A stretch of 64,000 nt of DNA from Virgibacillus_O sediminis (lineage in GTDB: Bacteria > Bacillota > Bacilli > Bacillales > Amphibacillaceae), in assembly GCF_042643265.1 (NCBI RefSeq), contig NZ_JBHRRZ010000038.1:62001-126000 (forward strand). The letters are read 5' to 3'. The translations under genes were made by a program, and so were the position numbers. Numbering within the stretch: position 1 is the first letter of the stretch; every line of letters begins with the position of its first letter. This document shows positions 1-7,895 of the stretch, in pieces. The notes beneath the pieces were generated by a model. It worked only from the letters and a program-made list of their open reading frames with translations, searched no databases and was not told the origin of the DNA.

Positions 1-358
1 ATGACCCTTTCAAATGAACATCCATTACCTGCTGCCAGTCACTGTCGGTCATTTTAAATAGCAGATTATCGCGGATGATTCCTGCATTATTTACAAGGAT
101 ATCAATCTTGCCGAAACTGTTTACCACATCTTCGACTGCCGCTTCCACTTCATCTGCTTCAACCACGTTTGCTTTCTTTGCCAGTACGTGAGCTCCTTGC
201 TCCTTAAACTCTTGTTCGGCTTCTCCAAGCGCCTCTTCATTGATATCAAGGATAGCTATCTTAGCCCCTTCTTCGGCAAACCGTTTGGCTACTCCTTTTC
301 CGATTCCCCGGCTTCCGCCTGTTACCAAAGCTACTCTTCCTTCAAACCTTCCCGTCAT
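1..358 (-). CDS. SDR-family oxidoreductase (FabG-like), 3' end cut by window edge
   Basis: Short-chain dehydrogenase/reductase that would reduce or oxidise a 3-oxo/3-hydroxyacyl thioester or similar alcohol with NAD(P). The 119 visible residues hold the Rossmann start with the glycine-rich TGGSRGIG at about residues 13-20, the acidic turn after beta-2 (LDIN) and the NNAG motif near residue 91. The catalytic Ser-Tyr-Lys part lies outside the window. The start at 358 follows an ideal GGAGG site. It begins 27 bp after the end of the acyl-CoA dehydrogenase gene and probably shares its operon and its TetR-like operator. Substrate unknown. Confidence 0.9.
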   Translation of the reverse strand, partial: MTGRFEGRVALVTGGSRGIGKGVAKRFAEEGAKIAILDINEEALGEAEQEFKEQGAHVLAKKANVVEADEVEAAVEDVVNSFGKIDILVNNAGIIRDNLLFKMTDSDWQQVMDVHLKGS

Positions 359-385
359 GTTAATACCTCCAGAATGATAGTTTTT

Positions 386-1561
386 TTAGATGAACTGTCC
401 TACTTTCACATGGCCTTTTAATAGATTCCTTGCGATAATCATCCGCTGTATCTCATCTGTACCATCATAGATTCTCCATAATCTTGCTTCACGGTACCAG
501 CGCTCAATCGGCAGTTCCCTTGTATAGCCCATACCGCCATGGATCTGCATGACACGGTCGACAACCCTGTTGCCCATATTGGATCCGTATAACTTGGCCA
601 TGGATGCAAGGTGCCGGTTGTCTTCTCCATGGTCCAGTGTGAAGGCGGCATTAAGAACCATCCATTTTGCCGCTTCTATCTCTACTGCTGAATCGGCAAT
701 CTGCCATTGGATCGCCTGCCTGTCACCGATTGGCCGGCCGAATGTCTTTCGTTCCTTGGAGTAGTCGATTGCCATCTGCAAGAGACGCTCGGCAGCTCCT
801 ACAGCACGTGCCCCTACAATCCATCTCGCAAAACCAATCCATTCCAGTCCAAGGTTATACCCGCCGTGCAGTTCGCCAAGGATATTTTCTTCCGGCACCC
901 TCACATTATCGAAAACAAGGGCAGCCGGGCCCCATTCTCCCATGGTATCGATGTACTCCGATCTCCACCCCATATCACGGTCGACAATAAAGCAGGTAAC
1001 GCCTTCCCTTCCCGTCTCCTGATGGCGCTCTTTGTCTGTGATGGCAATGACCATGACGAAATCCGCTTCGTTCCCTCCGGTAATAAACGTCTTCTCCCCG
1101 TTGATCACCCATTCATCTCCATCTTTCACGGCAGTTGTTTTAATATTGCGGGTGTCTGAACCAGCATCGGGCTCTGTCATGGCAAAGCAGGATTTCTTAT
1201 CCCCATTGATGGTAGGAAGCAAGTATTTCTCCTTTTGCTGCTCATTGGCATAATAAAGAATATTATCCGCTGAACCTCCAAAAGAGAAGGGCACGAACGT
1301 TTTGGCGACTTCCATGGATACGATTGCCTGCATCATCTGCCCAAGGTCCGCTCCACCATATTCACTTGGGGTATTGATCCCCCAGAACCCCGATTCTCTC
1401 GCCTTCTGCTGGAGCTCCTCCTGCTTCTCAGCAGGCAGGCTCGGCCGCCCCTCCCGCTCATTACGCAGCACCTCATTTTCCAACGGCATCAATTCTTTTT
1501 CTACAAATTTACGAATCGTTTCCTGAACCATTTTCTGTTCGTCCGTAAGCCTTAAATGCAT
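386..1561 (-). CDS. acyl-CoA dehydrogenase
   Basis: FAD-dependent acyl-CoA dehydrogenase of 391 residues, usual length for the family, making 2,3-enoyl-CoA and passing electrons to ETF. Signature blocks are visible: the flavin/substrate loop TEPDAGSD near residue 130, the INGEK beta-domain block near 153, and the C-terminal IHGGMGY and EIQR motifs. At the place where many family members have the catalytic EGT, this protein has YDGT, so Asp replaces Glu there; the base may be this Asp or lie elsewhere, as in long-chain and isovaleryl-type enzymes. The ATG at 1561 has a GGAGGG site. The 73-bp gap upstream carries the 18-bp palindromic operator at 1599-1616, also found before the ligase gene. 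Confidence 0.93.
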   Translation of the reverse strand: MHLRLTDEQKMVQETIRKFVEKELMPLENEVLRNEREGRPSLPAEKQEELQQKARESGFWGINTPSEYGGADLGQMMQAIVSMEVAKTFVPFSFGGSADNILYYANEQQKEKYLLPTINGDKKSCFAMTEPDAGSDTRNIKTTAVKDGDEWVINGEKTFITGGNEADFVMVIAITDKERHQETGREGVTCFIVDRDMGWRSEYIDTMGEWGPAALVFDNVRVPEENILGELHGGYNLGLEWIGFARWIVGARAVGAAERLLQMAIDYSKERKTFGRPIGDRQAIQWQIADSAVEIEAAKWMVLNAAFTLDHGEDNRHLASMAKLYGSNMGNRVVDRVMQIHGGMGYTRELPIERWYREARLWRIYDGTDEIQRMIIARNLLKGHVKVGQFI

Positions 1562-1598
1562 GTATTTCCCTCCTGTTTTTATAAGATTTATTTACCGC

Positions 1599-1616
1599 AT
1601 ACTAACTAGTCAGTAT
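1599..1616 (-). promoter_or_regulatory. TetR-like operator upstream of acyl-CoA dehydrogenase
   Basis: 18-bp near-palindrome ATACTAACTAGTCAGTAT. The same motif, with three substitutions in the reverse complement, lies at 3257-3274 before the ligase gene. Size, symmetry and TNAC/GTNA half-sites are typical of TetR-family repressors of fatty-acid catabolism, but no TetR gene lies in this window. Confidence 0.6.
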
Positions 1617-1634
1617 TTTATATGCGCAGCCAAT

Positions 1635-3215
1635 CTATGAATATGTTTTAACCAACGACCTTTTTAATATTTTGCCTACCGTGGTTTTCGGCAGTTCACT
1701 GACAATTTCCACCGACCGGGGTACTTTATAGGCTGCGAGTCTCTGTCGGCAATAGTCCATCAGCTCATCTTCCCCAAGCTTTTCCTTATCCTTTGGGACT
1801 ACTACTGCCTTGATCGTTTCTCCCCTATATTTATCCGGCACACCAATCACAGCGGCCTCCAGCACTTTAGGGTGGGTATAAATCACGTCTTCCACTTCTA
1901 CTGGATAAACATTATATCCACTGGCAATGATCATCTCTTTTTTCCTGCCTACAATATAGAAAAAACCATCAGCATCCATTTTTGCCAAATCACCGGTGTA
2001 CAGCCAGCCATCCCTGAGCACGTTCTCTGTTTCTTCCCGCATGTTCCAGTAACCCTTCATAATCTGCGGACCTTTTATCACCAGTTCCCCGACCTCTCCT
2101 ATATCCAGTTCTTCCTCCCCTGTTGCAGACTCGACTATCTTGGCATCCGTGTTCGGAATGGGAATGCCTATACTTCCAGGCTTCTGCATGCCCGTAATCG
2201 GATTCCGATGGGTGACCGGAGAAGCTTCGGACAGGCCATATCCTTCTGCTACATTGGTACCGCTCGTTTCGTTGAATTTCTTCAATACTTCTACCGGAAG
2301 CGGTGCAGAACCGCTCGTACATGTCCGCAGACTGGTTAAATCAAATTTCCTTTTCTTATAATAATCCAACAGTGAAATAAACATGGTCGGCACTCCTGGA
2401 AAGATGGTCGGTTTGAGCTTTTCTATGATTTCCACGGTCTGTTCCACATCAAATTTCGGGACCAGGATCAAGTTTCCTCCAATATAAAAGGTCAGGTTCA
2501 TGCAGCTGGTCATGCCATACACATGGAACAGCGGAGAAATGGTGAGCACCCTTTCTTCTCCAATCTGTGTCCGCACCTTGGATGTGGCATAACTCTGCAG
2601 CGTATTCGCCACCAGATTATAGTGAGTCAGCATTGCACCTTTGGAACGACCTGTAGTACCCCCCGTATATTGCAGGACTGCTATGTCTTCTTTCGGATCT
2701 ATAGTTGCGTCGGGGAGTGGATGACCATTATCTTTCATATAATCATTGAACTTGCAATCGCTTTCAAAAGAAACCGGAATAAGTGCATCCACTCCTGTTT
2801 GGCCGATCACTTCTTCTACAGCCGGGAGTAATCTATCCAGTGCGATCAGCACCCCGGCTCCTGCATCATTCAAGACGTGTAGCAGTTCCGAAGATTTATA
2901 CATGGGATTCACCTGGACAATGGTAGCGCCACAAAGCAAGGTGGCATAATAACTGATCGGGTATTGCAGGCAGTTTGGGAGCATCAGGGCGACTCTGTCC
3001 CCTTGCTTGACTCCTACATTTTTCAAGGAGGCTGCCACATTCTTTATCAGCCGATCCAGCTGGCTGTAAGTATAGGCCCTGCCATTGAATGTAACAGCAG
3101 TATGATTCGGAAACTTTAGCACAGACTGTTCAAATAACTTCGTCAGAGGGATTTCAGGAATGTCTATTTCCTGTGGATTCCCTTCGGCGACGTGATTTAG
3201 CCATGGCTTTTCCAT
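1635..3215 (-). CDS. long-chain/medium-chain acyl-CoA ligase (AMP-binding)
   Basis: Adenylate-forming acyl-CoA synthetase of 526 residues that activates a carboxylic acid to its CoA thioester with ATP. The P-loop-like TGGTTGRSKG block is near residues 183-192, followed by GYGLSEASP (A5), YTGDLAKMD (A7), GRKKEMII (A8) and the C-terminal PKTTVGKILKR with the A10 lysine. Close in type to the LcfA/FadD group and clearly similar to the second ligase at 7896-9512. The ATG at 3215 has an AAGGAAGGA site. It has its own predicted sigma-A promoter and a TetR-like operator, so it is probably a separate transcript that may read into the acyl-CoA dehydrogenase gene. Confidence 0.93.
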   Translation of the reverse strand: MEKPWLNHVAEGNPQEIDIPEIPLTKLFEQSVLKFPNHTAVTFNGRAYTYSQLDRLIKNVAASLKNVGVKQGDRVALMLPNCLQYPISYYATLLCGATIVQVNPMYKSSELLHVLNDAGAGVLIALDRLLPAVEEVIGQTGVDALIPVSFESDCKFNDYMKDNGHPLPDATIDPKEDIAVLQYTGGTTGRSKGAMLTHYNLVANTLQSYATSKVRTQIGEERVLTISPLFHVYGMTSCMNLTFYIGGNLILVPKFDVEQTVEIIEKLKPTIFPGVPTMFISLLDYYKKRKFDLTSLRTCTSGSAPLPVEVLKKFNETSGTNVAEGYGLSEASPVTHRNPITGMQKPGSIGIPIPNTDAKIVESATGEEELDIGEVGELVIKGPQIMKGYWNMREETENVLRDGWLYTGDLAKMDADGFFYIVGRKKEMIIASGYNVYPVEVEDVIYTHPKVLEAAVIGVPDKYRGETIKAVVVPKDKEKLGEDELMDYCRQRLAAYKVPRSVEIVSELPKTTVGKILKRSLVKTYS

Positions 3216-3256
3216 TCACATTTCCTTCCTTTGAATAATTTTTTAGGACCGCTCAC

Positions 3257-3274
3257 ATATTGACCGGTTAGTAT
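3257..3274 (-). promoter_or_regulatory. TetR-like operator upstream of acyl-CoA ligase
   Basis: ATATTGACCGGTTAGTAT on the plus strand; its reverse complement matches the operator at 1599-1616 in 15 of 18 positions. It lies about 20 bp downstream of the predicted -10 box, a position suited to blocking transcription. Confidence 0.6.
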
Positions 3275-3294
3275 GTTCTGAATATTTAATATAT

Positions 3295-3322
3295 ATTATA
3301 ACAAAGCATGTGAATATTACAA
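3295..3322 (-). promoter_or_regulatory. sigma-A promoter for acyl-CoA ligase
   Basis: On the minus strand TTGTAA (3322-3317), a 16-bp spacer and a perfect TATAAT (3300-3295). It directs transcription into the ligase gene about 80 bp downstream, with the TetR-like operator between. Confidence 0.5.
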
Positions 3323-3349
3323 TGTGTTTTTCGAACTATTTTAAGAAAA

Positions 3350-3575
3350 GAGCCTGGGACCAAAAATGTTAAATCAAAAGAAAAAAAGAACTAGCTGGAA
3401 ATCTTATGTAGGAGTAGCCGCTCCGGAAATGTGCCCCGAATTTTCCACGGGCGGCGCCTGAGCCTCCGAGGGCTACGTCCCCGGGGCTCAACCAGGCCTT
3501 CCTCCCGTACGTGTCTACGCAAATTCCCTTTGCTAATTCTCTTTTAAGTAAAAAGTTTTAGTTCGTCCCAACCTC
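3350..3575. repeat. intergenic repeat element of about 226 bp with terminal inverted repeats
   Basis: This fills most of the 366-bp gap between the ligase and thioesterase genes. Its ends are imperfect inverted repeats (GAGCCTGGGAC at 3350-3360 and GTCCCAACCTC at 3565-3575). The inside is GC-rich with short complementary blocks and no open frame. From memory, elements of this layout recur in intergenic regions of Bacillaceae genomes; their function is unknown. A shorter degenerate relative sits at 62723-62860 in this window. Confidence 0.6.
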
Positions 3576-3581
3576 ATTCTT

Positions 3582-3983
3582 CTAATCCCTGATTAGTTTA
3601 TAAGTTCCTATCCCCTTTGCCAGCATGTTCCCAGCTTCATCCACCATTTCCGCTTCCGCCACCACCATACGATACCCCTGTTTCAGAATTCTCCCCGTGG
3701 CGAAAACCACGCCTTCTGTTGAAGGAGAGAGATAATTCACGTTGAGGCTGATGGTCGTACAGCGGGTTTTCGTTACGGAACGGACGGCCATACCTAGACT
3801 AAGGTCAAGCATCGTGGCGTGCACCCCGCCATGCAGGGAATCATTGGCATTCAACAGTTCACTAGTAATGGGAAGTTTAAGGCGTGTATTTCCTTCCTCA
3901 AATTCCACTATTTCAAAGCCAATATGGGTAAAGAATGGACTGTTTTCGAAGCTTTTCCTTACGTCCTCTATTCGCTTGGACAT
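3582..3983 (-). CDS. PaaI-family hotdog thioesterase
   Basis: Hotdog-fold acyl-CoA thioesterase of 133 residues. The family block NANDSLHGGVHATMLDLSLG is clear, with the HGG motif and the following acidic residue (D61) that acts in catalysis in PaaI-type enzymes. It would hydrolyse acyl- or hydroxyaryl-CoA esters, releasing CoA from dead-end products. The ATG at 3983 follows GAAGG; a TTG one codon earlier is possible. Last gene of the beta-oxidation operon, 33 bp after the thiolase gene, with the repeat element directly downstream. Confidence 0.88.
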   Translation of the reverse strand: MSKRIEDVRKSFENSPFFTHIGFEIVEFEEGNTRLKLPITSELLNANDSLHGGVHATMLDLSLGMAVRSVTKTRCTTISLNVNYLSPSTEGVVFATGRILKQGYRMVVAEAEMVDEAGNMLAKGIGTYKLIRD

Positions 3984-4016
3984 CAACCTTCACCTTTCTG
4001 TAATTCTCTCGTATAG

Positions 4017-5207
4017 TTACAATTGCTCAATCATGATGGCCATCCCCTGGCCACCGCCAGCGCAAAGTGTCGCTATCCCTGTTTGTTCTTTCCTTTTGAT
4101 CAACTCATGGAGGAGCGTTGTAATAATTCTGGCGCCGCTGGACCCCACCGGATGCCCCAAGGCGATGGCTCCACCATTTACATTCACCTTTTCCTGATCA
4201 AGGCCAAGTTCCCGGATGACGGCAAGTGACTGTGCGGCAAATGCTTCATTCAACTCAAACAGATCAATATCCCCTATTTGCCTGGAGGTTCTTTCCAGCA
4301 AACTGTTCACGGCGGGAATCGGGCCAATCCCCATAATCTCCGGCGATACTCCCGATGTGGCCCAGTCGACAATCCGAGCCAGCGGTTTCAAACCCAACTC
4401 CTTCGCCCTTTCCTCCTTCAAGATCACTAAGGCAGATGCACCATCATTCCGGCCACAGGCATTTCCTGCCGTAACCGTACCTCCCTCTTTGAAGGCAGGC
4501 TTCAATTTAGACAGTTTCTCCAAGGTCGTCTGCGGACGTGGATGTTCATCCTGTTCCAACAGGAAAGAGCTTTTCTTTTGTTTGACTTCTATCGGAACAA
4601 TTTCATCCTTAAAGCGCCCCTCTCCGATGGCCTTGCTTGCTCTCCGCTGACTCTCTAGGGCGAAAGCATCCTGATCCTCTCTTGATATTTCATATTTTTC
4701 TGCGACATTTTCCGCAGTGATGCCCATTCCCAAATTGCTGCCATAGATTTCCTTCGGCTGTTGTCCCGCTTCTTTATTGGAATCCACCATTTCCGGCCTG
4801 TCCCCGCCAAACCGTGCATGCCTCAAGTAAATCGGTGATCTGCTCATACTTTCGGTGCCGCCGGCTGTTACGATATCAGCATGACCAAACGCAATCTGCT
4901 GAATGCCGGAGGTGACCGCCTGCATGCCTGATGCACACAGGCGGTTCACTGTATAGGCCGGCGCCGTTTCCGGGACACCAGCCCTTAATGCAGCCACCCT
5001 TGCAATATTGGAAGATTCCGTGGTCTGCCGCACCTCCCCCATAATTACTTCATCCACCTGGTCAGCAGGCAGGCCGGCGCGCTGCACTGCTTCCTTAATA
5101 ACAATGGATGCCAAATGTCCGGAGCCAATATCTTTCAAAGAACCCCCGTATGTCCCGATTGGCGTCCTGACTGCACTGACAATTACATAGCTTTCCTTCA
5201 CCCTCAT
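4017..5207 (-). CDS. acetyl-CoA C-acyltransferase (thiolase)
   Basis: Degradative or biosynthetic thiolase of 396 residues, cleaving 3-oxoacyl-CoA with CoA in the last step of beta-oxidation, or condensing two acetyl-CoA. The nucleophilic Cys is in NRLCASGMQAV near residue 91, the NEAFAAQ block near residue 322, the GGAIALGHPVGSSGAR active-site His near 352 and the second Cys in CAGGGQG near 382. All catalytic residues are present. It follows etfA by 16 bp. ATG start after a G-rich GGGGGG site; a GTG two codons later is an alternative. Confidence 0.95.
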   Translation of the reverse strand: MRVKESYVIVSAVRTPIGTYGGSLKDIGSGHLASIVIKEAVQRAGLPADQVDEVIMGEVRQTTESSNIARVAALRAGVPETAPAYTVNRLCASGMQAVTSGIQQIAFGHADIVTAGGTESMSRSPIYLRHARFGGDRPEMVDSNKEAGQQPKEIYGSNLGMGITAENVAEKYEISREDQDAFALESQRRASKAIGEGRFKDEIVPIEVKQKKSSFLLEQDEHPRPQTTLEKLSKLKPAFKEGGTVTAGNACGRNDGASALVILKEERAKELGLKPLARIVDWATSGVSPEIMGIGPIPAVNSLLERTSRQIGDIDLFELNEAFAAQSLAVIRELGLDQEKVNVNGGAIALGHPVGSSGARIITTLLHELIKRKEQTGIATLCAGGGQGMAIMIEQL

Positions 5208-5223
5208 CCCCCCCTATGTTCTA

Positions 5224-6201
5224 TCAGACTCCGACCTTCAACTGCCTCAACTCTTCCGTGAGTTTCGGCACCACTTCAAAGAGATCGCCGACAATGCCAT
5301 AGTCGGCCACATTGAAAATGTTTGCTTCCGGGTCTTTATTGATTGCTACAATGACCTTGGAATTGGACATACCTGCGAGATGCTGGATTGCACCGGAAAT
5401 GCCGACAGCGATATACAGATCCGGTGTCACCACTTTTCCTGTCTGTCCGATCTGCAGCGCATAGTCGCAATACTCGGCATCACATGCCCCTCTGGAAGCA
5501 CCAACTGCCGCGCCTAATACTTCCGCAAGTTCATATAATGGCCGGAAGCCTTCTTCGCTCTTCACGCCGCGTCCACCGGCAATAACCACATTCGCTTCGG
5601 AAAGATCCACCCCTTCAGAAGCTTTGCGGATAACATCTTTGATAATGGTGCGGGCATCTGCAATATCCACATCCTTGGAGATGACCTCCCCATTGCGTGA
5701 TTCATCCTCCTCCAATGGTTTTATATTATTCGGGCGGATCGTCACTAACGTAGACCCTTCCGCAATGACTTTCTTTTCAAAAGCCTTGCCGGAATATATA
5801 GGGCGGGTGAAGGCTGGCTGACCATCTTCATCAGAAATATCAACCACATCGGAAATGAGCCCGCTATCCAATTTAGCAGCCAACTTCGGAGTCAAGTCTT
5901 TTCCGATGGAAGTATGCCCCATGACTATTCCATCCGGGGATTCATCTTCAATTACAGCAAGAACTGCCTGGCCATAGCCCTCTGATGTATAGTCTTCCAG
6001 CTTTTCATGGCTCACCGTAATCGCACGGTCTGCACCAAATCGAATGATTTCATTCCCCAACTTCTCGAGATTTCCGCTGCCCAAAACGACCCCGACTACT
6101 TCTGCAGCCTCATTCATTTTTTTCGCAGCTGCCACCGCCTCAAAGGATACGTTTCTTAATTCTCCATCTCTATTTTCAGTGATAACCAATAGTTTAGTCA
6201 T
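5224..6201 (-). CDS. etfA: electron transfer flavoprotein alpha subunit
   Basis: ETF alpha subunit of 325 residues that binds FAD and carries electrons from acyl-CoA dehydrogenases to the respiratory chain. The C-terminal FAD domain shows VIAGGRGV near residue 207, GASRGACDAE near 234 and the characteristic QIGQTGKVVTPDLYIAVGIS stretch near 251, then INKDPEANIF. Length is normal. It sits 39 bp after etfB inside the operon, so the acceptor is co-expressed with the operon's own dehydrogenase. Confidence 0.96.
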   Translation of the reverse strand: MTKLLVITENRDGELRNVSFEAVAAAKKMNEAAEVVGVVLGSGNLEKLGNEIIRFGADRAITVSHEKLEDYTSEGYGQAVLAVIEDESPDGIVMGHTSIGKDLTPKLAAKLDSGLISDVVDISDEDGQPAFTRPIYSGKAFEKKVIAEGSTLVTIRPNNIKPLEEDESRNGEVISKDVDIADARTIIKDVIRKASEGVDLSEANVVIAGGRGVKSEEGFRPLYELAEVLGAAVGASRGACDAEYCDYALQIGQTGKVVTPDLYIAVGISGAIQHLAGMSNSKVIVAINKDPEANIFNVADYGIVGDLFEVVPKLTEELRQLKVGV

Positions 6202-6240
6202 GTTTATTCTCCCTCCAGGTTTTAATAGATTTATCCGACG

Positions 6241-7014
6241 TTACAGTACTTTCTTTTCTTCTTTCAAAAGTGTTACCAGCTCTTTTACCTGGTCATCCAA
6301 TTCGCCTTCCAGAACTCTTCCTGCTTCCTTCTCGGGCGGAAGGAAAATATTAATGGTTTTAGTCTTTGGCTCCAATTCATCTTCCTCCAGATCCAAATCA
6401 TCAATTTCCAATTCCTCCAACGGCTTTTTCTTGGCTTTCATGATGCCTGGGAGGGATGGGTATCTTGGTTCATTGAGCCCCTGCTGGCAGGTGACAAGCA
6501 ATGGAAGCGTACTTTCGACTACTTCGACATCTCCTTCTACATCCTTTTCGATGCTGGCTGTGTCCCCGTCAATCTTCAGGCCGGTAATTGTTGTCACGTA
6601 TGGGATATCCAAAGCTTCTGCCAGTCTCGGACCGACCTGCCCGCTTGCCTCATCAATAGCTACATTCCCCGCCAGAATAAGGTCTGCTTCTTTATCCTCA
6701 AAGAAAGCTTCCAAAATTTTTGCCGTCGTGTACTGGTCACCATCTTCCAAGTCTTCTTCTGTATTGATCAGCACCGCTTTGTCGGCACCCATGGCAAGGG
6801 CGGTACGCAGCTGTTTCTCCGACTCCTCATCCCCTACGGTCACCACAGTCACTTCGCCTCCATGTTCCTCTCGCTGGACAATGGCCTCTTCCACGGCATA
6901 TTCATCATATGGATTGATGATGAACTCAGCACCATCCTCTTCAATCTGCCCATTGGATACATTGATTTTTTCCTCGGTATCAAACGTCTTTTTCAATAAA
7001 ACATAGATATTCAT
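6241..7014 (-). CDS. etfB: electron transfer flavoprotein beta subunit
   Basis: ETF beta subunit of 257 residues, binding AMP and docking to acyl-CoA dehydrogenases. It begins MNIYVLLKKTFDTE, has NPYDEYAVEEA near residue 37, and keeps the LAGNVAIDEASGQVGPRLAEAL block near 120, which forms the AMP site, and the recognition segment GLNEPRYPSLPGIMKAKKK near 180. It precedes etfA. A large serine-rich open frame on the other strand (6044-7006) is a codon-bias shadow of this gene. Confidence 0.96.
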   Translation of the reverse strand: MNIYVLLKKTFDTEEKINVSNGQIEEDGAEFIINPYDEYAVEEAIVQREEHGGEVTVVTVGDEESEKQLRTALAMGADKAVLINTEEDLEDGDQYTTAKILEAFFEDKEADLILAGNVAIDEASGQVGPRLAEALDIPYVTTITGLKIDGDTASIEKDVEGDVEVVESTLPLLVTCQQGLNEPRYPSLPGIMKAKKKPLEELEIDDLDLEEDELEPKTKTINIFLPPEKEAGRVLEGELDDQVKELVTLLKEEKKVL

Positions 7015-7031
7015 ATTCCCACTCCTCTTCG

Positions 7032-7895
7032 TTAAGTATATTGATAGAATCCTTTGCCTGTCTTACGCCCTAACTCACCTTTTTCTACTTTTTCAGCTAC
7101 AATTTGCGCAGGTTTATCCTCCTCCTTGCCGCTTTCCTGGTAACGCTGCATCCTGACGAAGTAATTCACATCAATTCCTGTCAGGTCCATGAGGGCAAAC
7201 GGGCCGATTGGATGGTTCAATGCCTTCTTACAGACCAAGTCTATTTCTTCATGGGTGGCATAGCCGTTCTCCAGGAGAAAGACCGCTTCATCCATCAGCT
7301 TGCCGAGAATGCGGTTGGCGATAAATCCCGAAATCTCTTTCTTCAGCAGGACGGGGATTTTCCCTAGAGATTCGATCAATTCCACCGCCGTATCAGCTGT
7401 TTGATCTGAAGTATGCTGTCCTTTGACTACCTCCACCAACTCCATTTTCAGTGGCGGATTGAAAAAATGGACATTACAGACATTCTGCGGCCTTTTTAGA
7501 TCCTCGGCGATTTTGGAGCTGACAATCGTCGAGCTGTTCGTAGCCAGGATGGCATCCTCCTTGGTGACTTGTTCAAGCTTGTTGAACAAGCTTTTTTTGA
7601 CATCGATTTTTTCCACCACAGCTTCGATGATGAAATCAGCTTCTTTAACAAAATTCAGATTTGTCACCAGCGACAATCGTCCAAAGGCTTGATCCACCTC
7701 CTTTTTTGTCAGCCGGTTTTTCTCCACCCATCGGTCCATCCGGGGTTTTAACGATTGTTTAGCACCTTGTAGGCTGGCTTCATCTATATCCTGAAGCACT
7801 ACATCATATCCGCTTACTGCACAGACCATGGCAATCTGTGCCCCCATTGTTCCAGCACCAATTACCCCAATAGTTTTAATATTCTCCACTGTCAC
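7032..7895 (-). CDS. 3-hydroxybutyryl-CoA (3-hydroxyacyl-CoA) dehydrogenase
   Basis: Stand-alone NAD-dependent 3-hydroxyacyl-CoA dehydrogenase of 287 residues, oxidising 3-hydroxyacyl-CoA to 3-oxoacyl-CoA. The Rossmann motif GVIGAGTMGAQIA starts near residue 10; the catalytic dyad is seen as His in VHFFNPP near 143 and Glu in ELVEVVKG near 155; the C-terminal domain carries NHPIGPFALMDLTGIDV near 228. The GTG start abuts the stop of the upstream ligase and has an AAGGAGGAG site, showing translational coupling. A paralogue lies at 19438-20307. Confidence 0.94.
   Translation of the reverse strand: MTVENIKTIGVIGAGTMGAQIAMVCAVSGYDVVLQDIDEASLQGAKQSLKPRMDRWVEKNRLTKKEVDQAFGRLSLVTNLNFVKEADFIIEAVVEKIDVKKSLFNKLEQVTKEDAILATNSSTIVSSKIAEDLKRPQNVCNVHFFNPPLKMELVEVVKGQHTSDQTADTAVELIESLGKIPVLLKKEISGFIANRILGKLMDEAVFLLENGYATHEEIDLVCKKALNHPIGPFALMDLTGIDVNYFVRMQRYQESGKEEDKPAQIVAEKVEKGELGRKTGKGFYQYT

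Noticed and set aside
6044..7006. Long plus-strand open frame of 320 codons opposite etfB
   Set aside because: Very serine-rich, no ribosome binding site, no recognisable fold, and it lies wholly opposite the well-supported etfA/etfB genes. It is a shadow of their codon bias. The same holds for the long plus-strand frames at 36485-37429, 37661-38383, 43570-44586 and 49293-50192.
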